A stretch of DNA of 64,000 nt from Rickettsia endosymbiont of Ceutorhynchus obstrictus. GTDB lineage: Bacteria; Pseudomonadota; Alphaproteobacteria; Rickettsiales; Rickettsiaceae. A program made the translations under genes and the position numbers. Of this stretch, positions 8,988 through 17,168 are shown in pieces. Every line of letters starts with the position of its first letter. Position 1 is the first letter of the stretch. The notes below the pieces were generated by a model that was given only the letters and a program-made list of their open reading frames with translations, was not told the DNA's origin and did not search any database. Location of the stretch: positions 434,001-498,000 of the forward strand of contig NZ_OZ032162.1 of the NCBI RefSeq assembly GCF_964026565.1, given 5' to 3'.

Positions 8988-11072
8988 ATGCAAAATAGTA
9001 AATCTAAGTTTGTTAGAAATTTAATGCTTGTCGGTGTTTCAACTATTGTGTTAAGTGGTGTGACATTAGAGGCTATGGCGAATGGGGCAGCAATAGCTCC
9101 GCAAATAGCCCCGCTTCCTCCGCCCCCACCACCGCCTACTGTTAGGGTAAACCCTGCACCTGTTGTTGCAGGTGGTCATAATGCTTTATTTGATCAAATT
9201 AGACAAGGAAAAGGTCTTAAAAAGGCCCAAGTTGCTATTAAGCAACAAGCACAACCCGTAAACCAAAATTTAGCTCGATTGAAAAAAACAGGTGTAAGTT
9301 TCGATGCTAACGGTAATATAATTATAGTAAAAAACAATGGTCCTGTGATGCGTACAGATCTTACGCCCGTGGAAATGCTTGCAGAAAAAAAGCGTTTAGC
9401 TGCAGAACAAAAGCTTAGAGATGCTGAAACAAAAAAGATAGAAGAGAAGCAGAGGATAAATAAAGAGAAAGCTGAAGCGTATTGGAATGATCCAGTTAAC
9501 AAAGCCAGAAAAGAAGCAGAAGAAAGAAAAACTCGAGAAATAGTAGCAAAACGAGAAAAAGAAGTACGTGATAAACTAGCGGAAAAAGGAAAAGAAAAAA
9601 GAGCTGCGGAAAATGGTAATAACATTGGGACCGGTAATGGAAATAATACGGATAATTCTCATTATCAAATGTTAATAAGTAGTTTAAGGCAAGAAAAATT
9701 AGATTTTTTACAACGTATAAATTTATTACAAGAACAACTTAATAACAGTATCATTAATAATGGCGAAAATGGTGATGGTAATGGTAACTATTCCTTTGAG
9801 CGCGAGGAGATAACTCGTTTAAATAATGAAATATCTTCATTAAAAGCATCATTAGGAGAAAAACAACGGAACGAAGAATTTTTGGATGTAATCGAATTCC
9901 TAAAGCAGTATATTAGCGAAGGAGGGAGTATACAAGAAACTATTGAATTTTTAGAGGAGCAAAGGAAAAAGGGCTTGAGTCTTAGTGAGGCAATAGACTT
10001 TCTTGAAGAAAAAGAAAATATGGAAGCTATGTTAGAACTTCAAGAACAAGAGAAAGCTATTGATGCTCAACTTGAACAAAAAGCAGAAGAAAAAATAACT
10101 GATGCTGAAGAAATGCTATCTGCTACGTCCTCTATACCAATTGAGATAATGAATTCGGTAACTGATCTTATTAAAAGTAGAATATCTAGTACAGCCGGAT
10201 TAGGAGCTGTAGCAGCAGGTGATGAGGATACTTCTATAACAAAAGGTGTTTGGATTGCCGGACTATACGGTGCTAACAAACAAGGTGTACAAAAAAATAT
10301 GTCGGGGTATAAAGGTAATACATACGGTAGTACCATCGGGTTTGACGTAGAATTTAATGATAACGATCTAGTCGGAATAGCGTATACTAATATGCGGTCA
10401 AATTTTAAGGCTACTACCGCTACTAAAGGAAAGACTGCCGTTAATAGTCATGTGCTAGCTTTATACGGTCAGAAAGAATTACCGGAGAATTTTTCTTTGC
10501 AAGGAATGTTTGCGGCTGCTCGTAACTATATTAAAAATAAAAGCGTTTATTCGGGTAGTAATGTTATCGGTAAATATAAGAATGATAGTCTCAGCTTTGA
10601 AACATTATTAAATTATAAATATCCGACTAATTACGAATTAACTATTATACCGAATATCGGTATTAGATACGGGAGTTCTAAAGACGGAATTTATAAAGAT
10701 AGTGATCTAGGTGTACAACATTTAACGGTTGCTGCGAAATCTCAAAACTTATGGACCGGTATTGTCGGTACTAAAATATTATTTACTCCGCAAAGAGTTG
10801 CTGAATCTATAACTTTAACTCCGGGCTTGCACGTCTCTATAGAAAACCACTTTAATAATAAAAACAAAAAAGTAGAAGCGCAAGTAAGCTGGGAAGGTAG
10901 ACAGATTAAAGAAACTATTATTTTACCGAAACAACCTAAAGCCGGTTATAATATTGGTGCTAGTGTTCTTGCACAAAAAGGTAATGTTGATGTACTAGTT
11001 GAGTATAACTGTCATTTACAAAAGAAATATCAAAGCCATCAAGGTTTTGTTAAGTTAAAAATCAGTTTTTAA
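8988..11072 (+). CDS. Sca-family autotransporter (surface cell antigen-like)
   Basis: 694 residues. A signal peptide (about 1-31, ending LEAMA) is followed by a run of eight prolines at about 45-52 and a long Lys/Glu/Arg-rich coiled-coil passenger (about 130-380, with a GNGNN linker near 210). From about residue 420 to the end there is an autotransporter beta-barrel: alternating hydrophobic strands beginning GVWIAGLYG and a terminal phenylalanine (KLKISF). This is the layout of Rickettsia surface cell antigens, where the barrel sits in the outer membrane and the passenger is exposed. The passenger is short and I do not assign a Sca number. The proline run is reminiscent of actin/profilin-binding tracts, but no WH2 motif is visible. 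Confidence 0.85.
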   Translation: MQNSKSKFVRNLMLVGVSTIVLSGVTLEAMANGAAIAPQIAPLPPPPPPPTVRVNPAPVVAGGHNALFDQIRQGKGLKKAQVAIKQQAQPVNQNLARLKKTGVSFDANGNIIIVKNNGPVMRTDLTPVEMLAEKKRLAAEQKLRDAETKKIEEKQRINKEKAEAYWNDPVNKARKEAEERKTREIVAKREKEVRDKLAEKGKEKRAAENGNNIGTGNGNNTDNSHYQMLISSLRQEKLDFLQRINLLQEQLNNSIINNGENGDGNGNYSFEREEITRLNNEISSLKASLGEKQRNEEFLDVIEFLKQYISEGGSIQETIEFLEEQRKKGLSLSEAIDFLEEKENMEAMLELQEQEKAIDAQLEQKAEEKITDAEEMLSATSSIPIEIMNSVTDLIKSRISSTAGLGAVAAGDEDTSITKGVWIAGLYGANKQGVQKNMSGYKGNTYGSTIGFDVEFNDNDLVGIAYTNMRSNFKATTATKGKTAVNSHVLALYGQKELPENFSLQGMFAAARNYIKNKSVYSGSNVIGKYKNDSLSFETLLNYKYPTNYELTIIPNIGIRYGSSKDGIYKDSDLGVQHLTVAAKSQNLWTGIVGTKILFTPQRVAESITLTPGLHVSIENHFNNKNKKVEAQVSWEGRQIKETIILPKQPKAGYNIGASVLAQKGNVDVLVEYNCHLQKKYQSHQGFVKLKISF

Positions 11073-11098
11073 AAAAATCGTCATTGTGAGGAGATACG

Positions 11099-11160
11099 GG
11101 CATTGTTGCATGCCTCGATAAAGCAGCAGTATGTCATTCCCACGCAGGCGGGAATGACAT
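11099..11160. repeat. Truncated MITE fragment
   Basis: Left end GGCATTGTTGCATG followed by a GTCATTCCCACGC...GCGGGAATGACAT hairpin; the right terminal repeat is missing. It lies just downstream of the autotransporter stop. Confidence 0.6.
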
Positions 11161-11200
11161 TGATCCAAGCTCTTCAAGTTATATTTCTTAAAATAACGCG

Positions 11201-11227
11201 AACTATGGATAAGAATTATCCATAGTT
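11201..11227. terminator. Bidirectional hairpin terminator candidate
   Basis: Perfect stem AACTATGGATAA / TTATCCATAGTT with a 3-base loop between the autotransporter and the convergent small gene at 11237. Same arm sequence as hairpins at 32468 and 41733. Confidence 0.6.
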
Positions 11228-11236
11228 GGGGTTAAA

Positions 11237-11494
11237 CTAGCCTCCTTGATTATCTTCTACTATATTTCCCGTAATGGGCGTAACCTCCTTATCATTTAGA
11301 GTTTCTTGATGATGGTCTGTCATATAAATAGCAAGGGCAAAAAGTAACTTTATAGGTTCTACTATTTTCTCAAGCGTTGCGACAGTTTGCTGCAAATTTT
11401 TTATTGATTCAATTACTTTGAAAAGTAATTGTTTCAGAATATGAATATTATTTTGCTGTATTATATCTATATTAGCGTGAAATTTTTTGGCCAT
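11237..11494 (-). CDS. Small hypothetical protein, 85 aa
   Basis: Not recognised. It is preceded by a good ribosome binding site (GAGGG, 7 bases before the ATG) and ends next to a terminator-like hairpin, which supports a real gene. The sequence is mostly amphipathic helix (about residues 8-60, heptad-like: IHILKQLLFKVIESIKN, then VATLEKIVEPIKLLFALAIYM), then a polar tail ending NQGG. No signal peptide. It could be a small coiled-coil or membrane-associated protein. Confidence 0.6.
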   Translation of the reverse strand: MAKKFHANIDIIQQNNIHILKQLLFKVIESIKNLQQTVATLEKIVEPIKLLFALAIYMTDHHQETLNDKEVTPITGNIVEDNQGG

Positions 11495-11627
11495 ATTTTT
11501 TCCCTCATATTGTTATTCGATTTGTGTTGATAGTAAAGAAGAGATATACTACTCATAAATGAAGAATTGTCCTACGAGTCTCGCCAAGATATTTAGATTG
11601 TTATTTCCTAGGTTCCGTGGTCAAGCC

Positions 11628-11944
11628 GGCGTTGCTGCATGGCTCGAATTTTTGCAAAGTGTTTCGGTGTCATGCCGTGGTCAAGCCCACTACTGTACGA
11701 ACGTTGAAAAAAGGCTGTGTCATGCCGTGACTTGATCACGGCATCCAGGAAAATAAAGCCATATTAGACTTATTTTAGAATCTTTTTATGATATTATAAA
11801 ACTGGATTCCGTGGTCGTAGCCACGGAATGACAGAATTTTTACCTCTTTATTTAAACGTTCGTACAGTAGTGGGCTTGACTACGGTATGACACCGTACTT
11901 ATAATAACCATAATACGGTAAATTATTAGCCATGCAACAACGCT
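11628..11944. repeat. GGCGTTGTTGC MITE carrying a nested CCCACTACTG element
   Basis: Outer ends GGCGTTGCTGCATGG and CCATGCAACAACGCT. The flanks GGTCAAGCC (11619-11627) and GATCAAACC (11945-11953) look like a decayed 9-bp duplication (two differences). Inside, 11686-11874 is a CCCACTACTG element whose left flank is TCAAG and right flank CTTGA rather than a direct repeat. Confidence 0.82.
11686..11874. mobile_element. CCCACTACTG element (188-bp family), copy 1
   Basis: Inverted ends CCCACTACTGTACGAACGTT (20 bp) enclose two hairpins: GTCATGCCGTGACTTG...CACGGCATCC and GGATTCCGTGGTC...CCACGGAATGAC. The flanks at this copy are TCAAG and its complement CTTGA, suggesting recombination between two inserted copies. 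Confidence 0.85.
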
Positions 11945-12204
11945 GATCAAACCGTAGAGTGACAATTCCCAATTAAAGATTTTTTTGTCAAGTATGAAGA
12001 AGAGTTAAATAAATTAAACATACTTGTTTTTCGACATAATTTACTTTTAAATAAATTACTGCAATATTAATTTATATTAATAAAATAGAGAAATCAACAT
12101 TAATTGTTGCTAATAAAAAATAAATAAATGAAAATTATTTATAAATACTTGCAAAGTTAAATTAGATAAATATCATATAAAAAAATACAATAGAGAAAAA
12201 ATAT

Positions 12205-13716
12205 ATGCTTAATATAAGTTTTACTAAAGAAGAGTCGTTACACAATCAGGCAATAGTAGTTTTTATTAGCGATCAATTAAAGCTTGATAATAATTTGATG
12301 GCGCTTGATCAGCAACATCATGGTTTGATTTCTAAAACCATGCAAAATAAACTGAAATTTACCGGCAAATTCGGGCAGGTGAAAATCATTACTTCCGTTA
12401 TTAAAACCGGGGAAATTAAATATTTAATTCTAGTCGGTTTAGGAGAAGAGAAAAAATTAAAGGATGCAAAGATTGAAGAACTAGGTGGTAAAATTTTATC
12501 GCAAAGCACTTGCGCAAAAATTAGCAGTATCGGGCTAAAATTAACCGATAAAATCGGGAATTACGAACCGCATATTTTTACTTCTCTGATAGCTAGCGGC
12601 GCTCTTCTTGCATCTTATCGGTTTGATAAATATCGTACCACTTTAAAAGAAGAAGAAAAATTTGCAGTTGAGACTTTTGAAATTGTTACTAACGATCAAG
12701 ATGAAGCAGAAAAATTATTTGCCGAGAAAAATTTAATCGCTCAAGCAGTATTTTTTACCAGAGACATTAGTAATGAGCCGGCAAATATCAAAAGCCCACA
12801 AGTTTATGCCGATAGAGTAGCAGAATACCTTGAAGAATTAGGCGTAGACGTGGCTATTATCGGTGAGCGAGAAATGAAAAATCTCGGTATGGGGGCGCTT
12901 CTCGGCGTCGGTCAAGGCTCACAAAACGAATCTAAATTGGTAGTTATGGAATATTACGGCAGCGATAAAGATACCGCTCCTATTGCCTTAGTCGGTAAGG
13001 GGGTTACTTTTGACACTGGCGGTATTTCTATTAAGCCTGCCGGAAATATGGACTTAATGAAATATGACATGGCGGGATCGGCTGCGGTAGTCGGTGCTAT
13101 TGCGGCACTTGCTTCTCGTAAAGCTAAAGTTAATGTAATCGGTGTTATTGGGCTTGTTGAAAATATGCCTTCAGGAAACGCGCAAAGACCCGGTGATGTG
13201 GTAACTACCATGTCGGGACAAACTGCCGAGGTACTCAATACCGATGCGGAAGGGCGGTTAGTTCTTGCCGATGCTATTTGGTATGCACAGGAAAAATTTA
13301 AACCCGAATGCGTAATAAATCTTGCCACGCTTACCGGTGCTATCGTGGTAGCTTTGGGGCATACATATGGCGGGTGTTTTTCAAATAACGATGAGTTAGC
13401 GGAAAGATTAATTAATACCGGCGATAAAGTTAACGAAAAATTATGGCGGATGCCTCTGCATAACGATTATGATGAAATGATTAATTCCGATATTGCCGAT
13501 GTTGCAAATATCGGTAACGTACCGGGGGCAGCAGGCAGCTCGACGGCCGCGCATTTTATTAAGCGTTTCATAAAAGATGAAACGGCTTGGGCGCATTTGG
13601 ATATTGCCGGCGTCGCTAACAGTAAAAAAGCTTCTTCTCTCGGTCCTAAAGGTGCTGTAGGGTACGGCGTAAGGCTAATTGAGCAATTTGTTAAGGATTA
13701 TTATGAACAAAAGTAA
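12205..13716 (+). CDS. pepA: Leucyl aminopeptidase (M17, cytosol aminopeptidase)
   Basis: 503 residues, the usual length for PepA. It releases N-terminal residues from peptides in the cytoplasm using two metal ions. The family signature NTDAEGRLVLADA lies near residues 350-362, and the metal-binding segment GKGVTFDTGGISIKP near 263-277 carries the expected lysine and aspartate. The first ~165 residues form the divergent N-terminal domain. The end overlaps the start of mipZ by 14 bases, so the two genes are probably translationally coupled. Confidence 0.97.
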   Translation: MLNISFTKEESLHNQAIVVFISDQLKLDNNLMALDQQHHGLISKTMQNKLKFTGKFGQVKIITSVIKTGEIKYLILVGLGEEKKLKDAKIEELGGKILSQSTCAKISSIGLKLTDKIGNYEPHIFTSLIASGALLASYRFDKYRTTLKEEEKFAVETFEIVTNDQDEAEKLFAEKNLIAQAVFFTRDISNEPANIKSPQVYADRVAEYLEELGVDVAIIGEREMKNLGMGALLGVGQGSQNESKLVVMEYYGSDKDTAPIALVGKGVTFDTGGISIKPAGNMDLMKYDMAGSAAVVGAIAALASRKAKVNVIGVIGLVENMPSGNAQRPGDVVTTMSGQTAEVLNTDAEGRLVLADAIWYAQEKFKPECVINLATLTGAIVVALGHTYGGCFSNNDELAERLINTGDKVNEKLWRMPLHNDYDEMINSDIADVANIGNVPGAAGSSTAAHFIKRFIKDETAWAHLDIAGVANSKKASSLGPKGAVGYGVRLIEQFVKDYYEQK

Positions 13717-14518
13717 TTCTCCTTATATATTTATAGTCGGGAATGAAAAAGGCGGAGCAGGGAAAACTACCTGCTCCATGCATTTAATAATCGCTTTGCT
13801 TTATCAAGGATATAAGGTTGCAAGTATTGATATCGATTCACGCCAGGCCTCTTTAACAAATTACCTAAAAAATAGGGAGTTATATAATAAGCAAAATCCT
13901 GATCAACAAGTAGTGAGTCCTTGGCATTTTCATTTGTCTGAAACTCTTAAAGAAAATAAAGGCGACGAGGAAGAAGAGCAGAAAATACTATTTGAAAAAG
14001 CCCTAGTTGAAGCAAGTAGCACTGATTATATAATAATCGATACGCCCGGTAGTCATACATTTTTATCAAGGCTTGCTCATTCTTATGCCGATACGATCAT
14101 TACGCCGATTAACGATAGTTTCCTTGATTTAGACGTAATAGCTAAAATTGACGATAAAGACGAAATTATCAGCCCGTCAATTTATAGCCAAATGATTTGG
14201 GAGCAGAAAATGCAGCGTGCTAGCCGTGACGGCGGTAGTATTGAATGGATTATTTTACGTAATCGTTTAAGCAATCTTGATGCAGTAAATAAACGTCGAG
14301 TCGGTAACGTTTTAAATAAACTTGCTAAAAGAATTAGCTTTAAATTAGCCGACGGTTTTAGCGAGCGAGTAATATTTAGGGAATTATTTTTGCAAGGTTT
14401 AACTTTACTTGATTTAAAGAATGCAAAATATGACAAAGTATTTAGTACGTCACATGTTTTAGGGCGTCAAGAATTACGAAATTTTTTAAGTTTTCTAGGT
14501 ATAAAGCCTGTTTTCTAG
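13703..14518 (+). CDS. mipZ: MipZ-type division-plane ATPase (ParA/MinD family)
   Basis: 271 residues from the ATG at 13703, which overlaps the pepA stop. A deviant Walker A box (KGGAGKTT, residues 15-22) and the DIDSRQASLTNYL segment that follows are typical of MipZ, the alphaproteobacterial ATPase that forms a gradient from the poles with ParB and keeps FtsZ rings at mid-cell. The Walker B-like IIIDTPGS is at about residue 112. The long insert relative to ParA and the SIEWIILRNRLS region also fit MipZ. parB is not in the window. Confidence 0.9.
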   Translation: MNKSNSPYIFIVGNEKGGAGKTTCSMHLIIALLYQGYKVASIDIDSRQASLTNYLKNRELYNKQNPDQQVVSPWHFHLSETLKENKGDEEEEQKILFEKALVEASSTDYIIIDTPGSHTFLSRLAHSYADTIITPINDSFLDLDVIAKIDDKDEIISPSIYSQMIWEQKMQRASRDGGSIEWIILRNRLSNLDAVNKRRVGNVLNKLAKRISFKLADGFSERVIFRELFLQGLTLLDLKNAKYDKVFSTSHVLGRQELRNFLSFLGIKPVF

Positions 14519-14595
14519 TTTTTAATTGCAGAATCGTAGTATTTTGTATATATTACGTAGGTTAACTTGAAGACGTCATTGCGAGGAGACCTCGT

Positions 14596-14695
14596 TGTCA
14601 TACCGTGGCTTGACCACGGTATCCAGAAAAACAACTTACGATGGTAATTGTTTTAGATTTTTAACTGGATGCCGTGATCAAGTCACGGCATGACA
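14596..14695. repeat. GTCATACC/GTCATGCC double-hairpin repeat in the mipZ-aspS gap
   Basis: The 313-bp gap between mipZ and aspS holds this palindrome (TGTCATACCGTGG...CCACGGTATCC, linker, GGATGCCGTGATC...CACGGCATGACA) without flanking GGCGTTGTTGC ends. A smaller GTCATTCCCGC...AGGAATGAC hairpin and two decayed GGAATGACATAAA copies follow up to about 14800. No gene is visible. Confidence 0.75.
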
Positions 14696-14831
14696 TCAGT
14701 TTGGTTGATCCACGCAACAATGTCATTCCCGCACCTAAAGCAGGAATGACATAAAAGGTTGCTGGAATGGTATAAAGAGATGCAGGAATGACATAAATTA
14801 CCATCATCATCAAATAAAATCAAAACAAAAA

Positions 14832-16631
14832 ATGCATAAATATAGAACTCATAATTGCAATGAATTACAAATTACTCATGTTGAAACAGAAGTTAAATTA
14901 TCCGGCTGGGTACATCGAAGAAGAGACCACGGTAATCTAGTTTTTATCGATTTACGAGATCATTTCGGCGTAACGCAATTAGTATTTACCGATCAAAACC
15001 CGGAACTGATGGATGAGGCAAGTCGTTTGCGTTATGAGTCGGTAATTACTGTCACCGGCAAAGTTGTAGCGCGGTCTGATGATACTGTCAATAATACGCT
15101 GACTACCGGGCAGATTGAAATATTAGTTAAAGAGTTTATTATTGAATCAGCGGCGGAGACTTTACCTTTTGTTATTAACATTGAAAAGGAAGCACCGGAA
15201 GATGCTAGACTTAAATATCGTTTTCTTGATTTAAGACGAGAAAAGCTACATAACAATATTATGCTTAGATCGCAAATTATTTCTCATATTCGTCATTTAA
15301 TGGTGCAAAGAGGTTTTACGGAGTTTCAAACACCGATTTTAACGGCAAGCTCGCCCGAAGGTGCTAGAGACTTTTTAGTACCGAGTAGATTACATCCGGG
15401 TAAATTCTATGCGCTACCTCAAGCACCTCAGCAATTTAAACAGTTATTGATGGTTTCAGGGTTTGACCGCTATTTTCAGATCGCGCCGTGTTTTCGTGAT
15501 GAAGATGCAAGAGCCGATAGATCACCGGGCGAGTTTTATCAATTAGATATTGAAATGTCGTTCGTCACGCAGGAAGACGTGTTTAACACGGTCGAACCCG
15601 TTATGTATGAATTATTTACTAAATTTTCCGATAAGAAAATATCATCATTGCCTTTTATCCGTATTCCTTACCATGAAGCGATGTTAAAATACGGCTCGGA
15701 TAAACCGGATTTGCGTAACCCGATTATTATTGCCGACGTAACTGAAATATTTAAGGATTCTAATTTTACTATTTTTAGAGAAAATATTAAAAAAGGTTCG
15801 ATAGTTCGAGCTGTACCGGCGCCCAAAGCTGCAAGTTTGCCTCGTAGCTTTTTCGATAAAATGATCGATTTTGCTATAGCGGAAGGTGCGGGCGGTCTTG
15901 GCTATATTCAATTTAGCGATAGCGGTGAAGCCAAAGGACCGGTAGCAAAATTTTTAACGAAGGAGCAACTAGAAACTTTAAAAACTACTGTTAATATTGA
16001 GAACGGTGATGCGGTGTTTTTCTCAAGCGATAAAAAAGATAAAGCAGCAAAATTAGCCGGAAAAGTTAGGATAAAACTTGCAGAGGAGTTAGATTTACTG
16101 AAAAAAGATTGTTTTGAATTCTGCTGGATTACCGATTTCCCGTTTTATGAGTTAAACGAGGATACCGGCAAAGTGGACTTTAGTCATAATCCGTTTTCTA
16201 TGCCGCAAGGTGGCTTAGAAGCCTTAGAAAATGCTAAAACTATTGAAGAATTGCTCGCAATTACCGCCTATCAGTATGATATTGTTTGTAACGGCATAGA
16301 ACTTTCTAGCGGTGCAATTAGGAATCACAAACCGGATATAATGTATAAAGCCTTTGCTATTGCCGGCTATAGCGAAGAGGAAGTAGATAAAAGATTCGGC
16401 GGCATGATTAGAGCGTTTAAATTCGGTGCGCCGCCGCATGGCGGAATAGCGCCGGGAATCGACCGGATTGTTATGTTATTAGCGGATGCAGCTAATATTA
16501 GAGAAATAATCGCCTTCCCGCTTAATCAACAAGCCGAAGATTTGCTAATGAATGCCCCGAATTATGTAGAAGAGAAAGCTTTAAAAGAGCTCAGCATAGC
16601 GTTATTGCCTTCTGCAAAAAATAATAAATAA
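14832..16631 (+). CDS. aspS: Aspartyl-tRNA synthetase
   Basis: 599-residue bacterial-type class IIb synthetase that charges tRNA-Asp. It has an N-terminal OB-fold anticodon-binding domain (about 1-105, starting [20 protein letters not shown]), motif 2 around residue 221 ([15 protein letters not shown]), the bacterial GAD insertion in the middle (about 290-420) and motif 3 near 537 ([13 protein letters not shown]). In organisms lacking AsnRS this enzyme is often non-discriminating and works with GatCAB; that is inference here. Repeats flank both sides. Confidence 0.97.
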   Translation: MHKYRTHNCNELQITHVETEVKLSGWVHRRRDHGNLVFIDLRDHFGVTQLVFTDQNPELMDEASRLRYESVITVTGKVVARSDDTVNNTLTTGQIEILVKEFIIESAAETLPFVINIEKEAPEDARLKYRFLDLRREKLHNNIMLRSQIISHIRHLMVQRGFTEFQTPILTASSPEGARDFLVPSRLHPGKFYALPQAPQQFKQLLMVSGFDRYFQIAPCFRDEDARADRSPGEFYQLDIEMSFVTQEDVFNTVEPVMYELFTKFSDKKISSLPFIRIPYHEAMLKYGSDKPDLRNPIIIADVTEIFKDSNFTIFRENIKKGSIVRAVPAPKAASLPRSFFDKMIDFAIAEGAGGLGYIQFSDSGEAKGPVAKFLTKEQLETLKTTVNIENGDAVFFSSDKKDKAAKLAGKVRIKLAEELDLLKKDCFEFCWITDFPFYELNEDTGKVDFSHNPFSMPQGGLEALENAKTIEELLAITAYQYDIVCNGIELSSGAIRNHKPDIMYKAFAIAGYSEEEVDKRFGGMIRAFKFGAPPHGGIAPGIDRIVMLLADAANIREIIAFPLNQQAEDLLMNAPNYVEEKALKELSIALLPSAKNNK

Positions 16632-16679
16632 TTTATTTAGACAGAGAAATGGCTAAAAAACGATGTCATTCCTAGCTCA

Positions 16680-17150
16680 GCATTGTTGCATGGATAATTA
16701 AAGCACGCTCTATGTCATTCCCGCGCAGGCGGGGCGTTGTTGCATAGCTACCAGAATCGTCATTGCGAGGAGGCATTTATGCCGACGTGGCAATCCAGTT
16801 AAACATATTTTTATACTAAACTTGTTTAGTATTCTAATTAAATCCCTCATTACATTCGGGATAGCCTGGATTGCCGCAGCCACTTCGTGGCTTCGCAATG
16901 ACGAGTTTTTTATTAATTTTCGAGCCGTGCAACAACGCCCGCAGGCGGGAATCCAGGCTTTTTTTGTCATGCTGAACTTGTTTCAGCATCTAATATAAAA
17001 AGATACTGAAATAAATTCAGGATGACTATTATTTTCTAGATTGCCGCGCTCCGCGCAAATGCTCGCAATGACGATTCCGGTAGCCATGCAACAACGCCTC
17101 GCCTGCGCGGGAATGACATCGAAAATTTGAGCTATGCAACAATGTCACTA
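16680..17150. repeat. Nested repeat block between aspS and the Risk1-like gene
   Basis: An outer element (GCATTGTTGCATGG ... TATGCAACAATG) contains a GTCATTCCCGCGC palindrome. This is split by the 207-bp MITE at 16733-16939, then come CTGAACTTGTTTCAG and CTGAAATAAATTCAG hairpins and a piece of another MITE (CGCAATGACG...GCAACAACGCC). At least three layers of insertion can be read. No gene is present. Confidence 0.85.
16733..16939. mobile_element. 207-bp MITE with perfect 9-bp target duplication
   Basis: Ends GGCGTTGTTGCAT and GTGCAACAACGCC. The direct repeat CGCAGGCGG stands at 16724-16732 and 16940-16948, so the insertion interrupts a pre-existing GTCATTCCCGCGCAGGCGGGAATCC palindrome. Nearly identical copies are at 21526 and 50754. 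Confidence 0.93.
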
Positions 17151-17168
17151 AAAGCTAAAAAATAATAA

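Larger units (their letters stand above)
11495..12204. other. 710-bp gene-free region with nested repeats upstream of pepA
   Basis: Bases 11628-11944 hold a nested MITE (listed separately). The rest, 11990-12204, is very AT-rich (runs of TAAATAAAT) and would contain the pepA promoter; I see no gene or RNA structure there. Confidence 0.7.
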
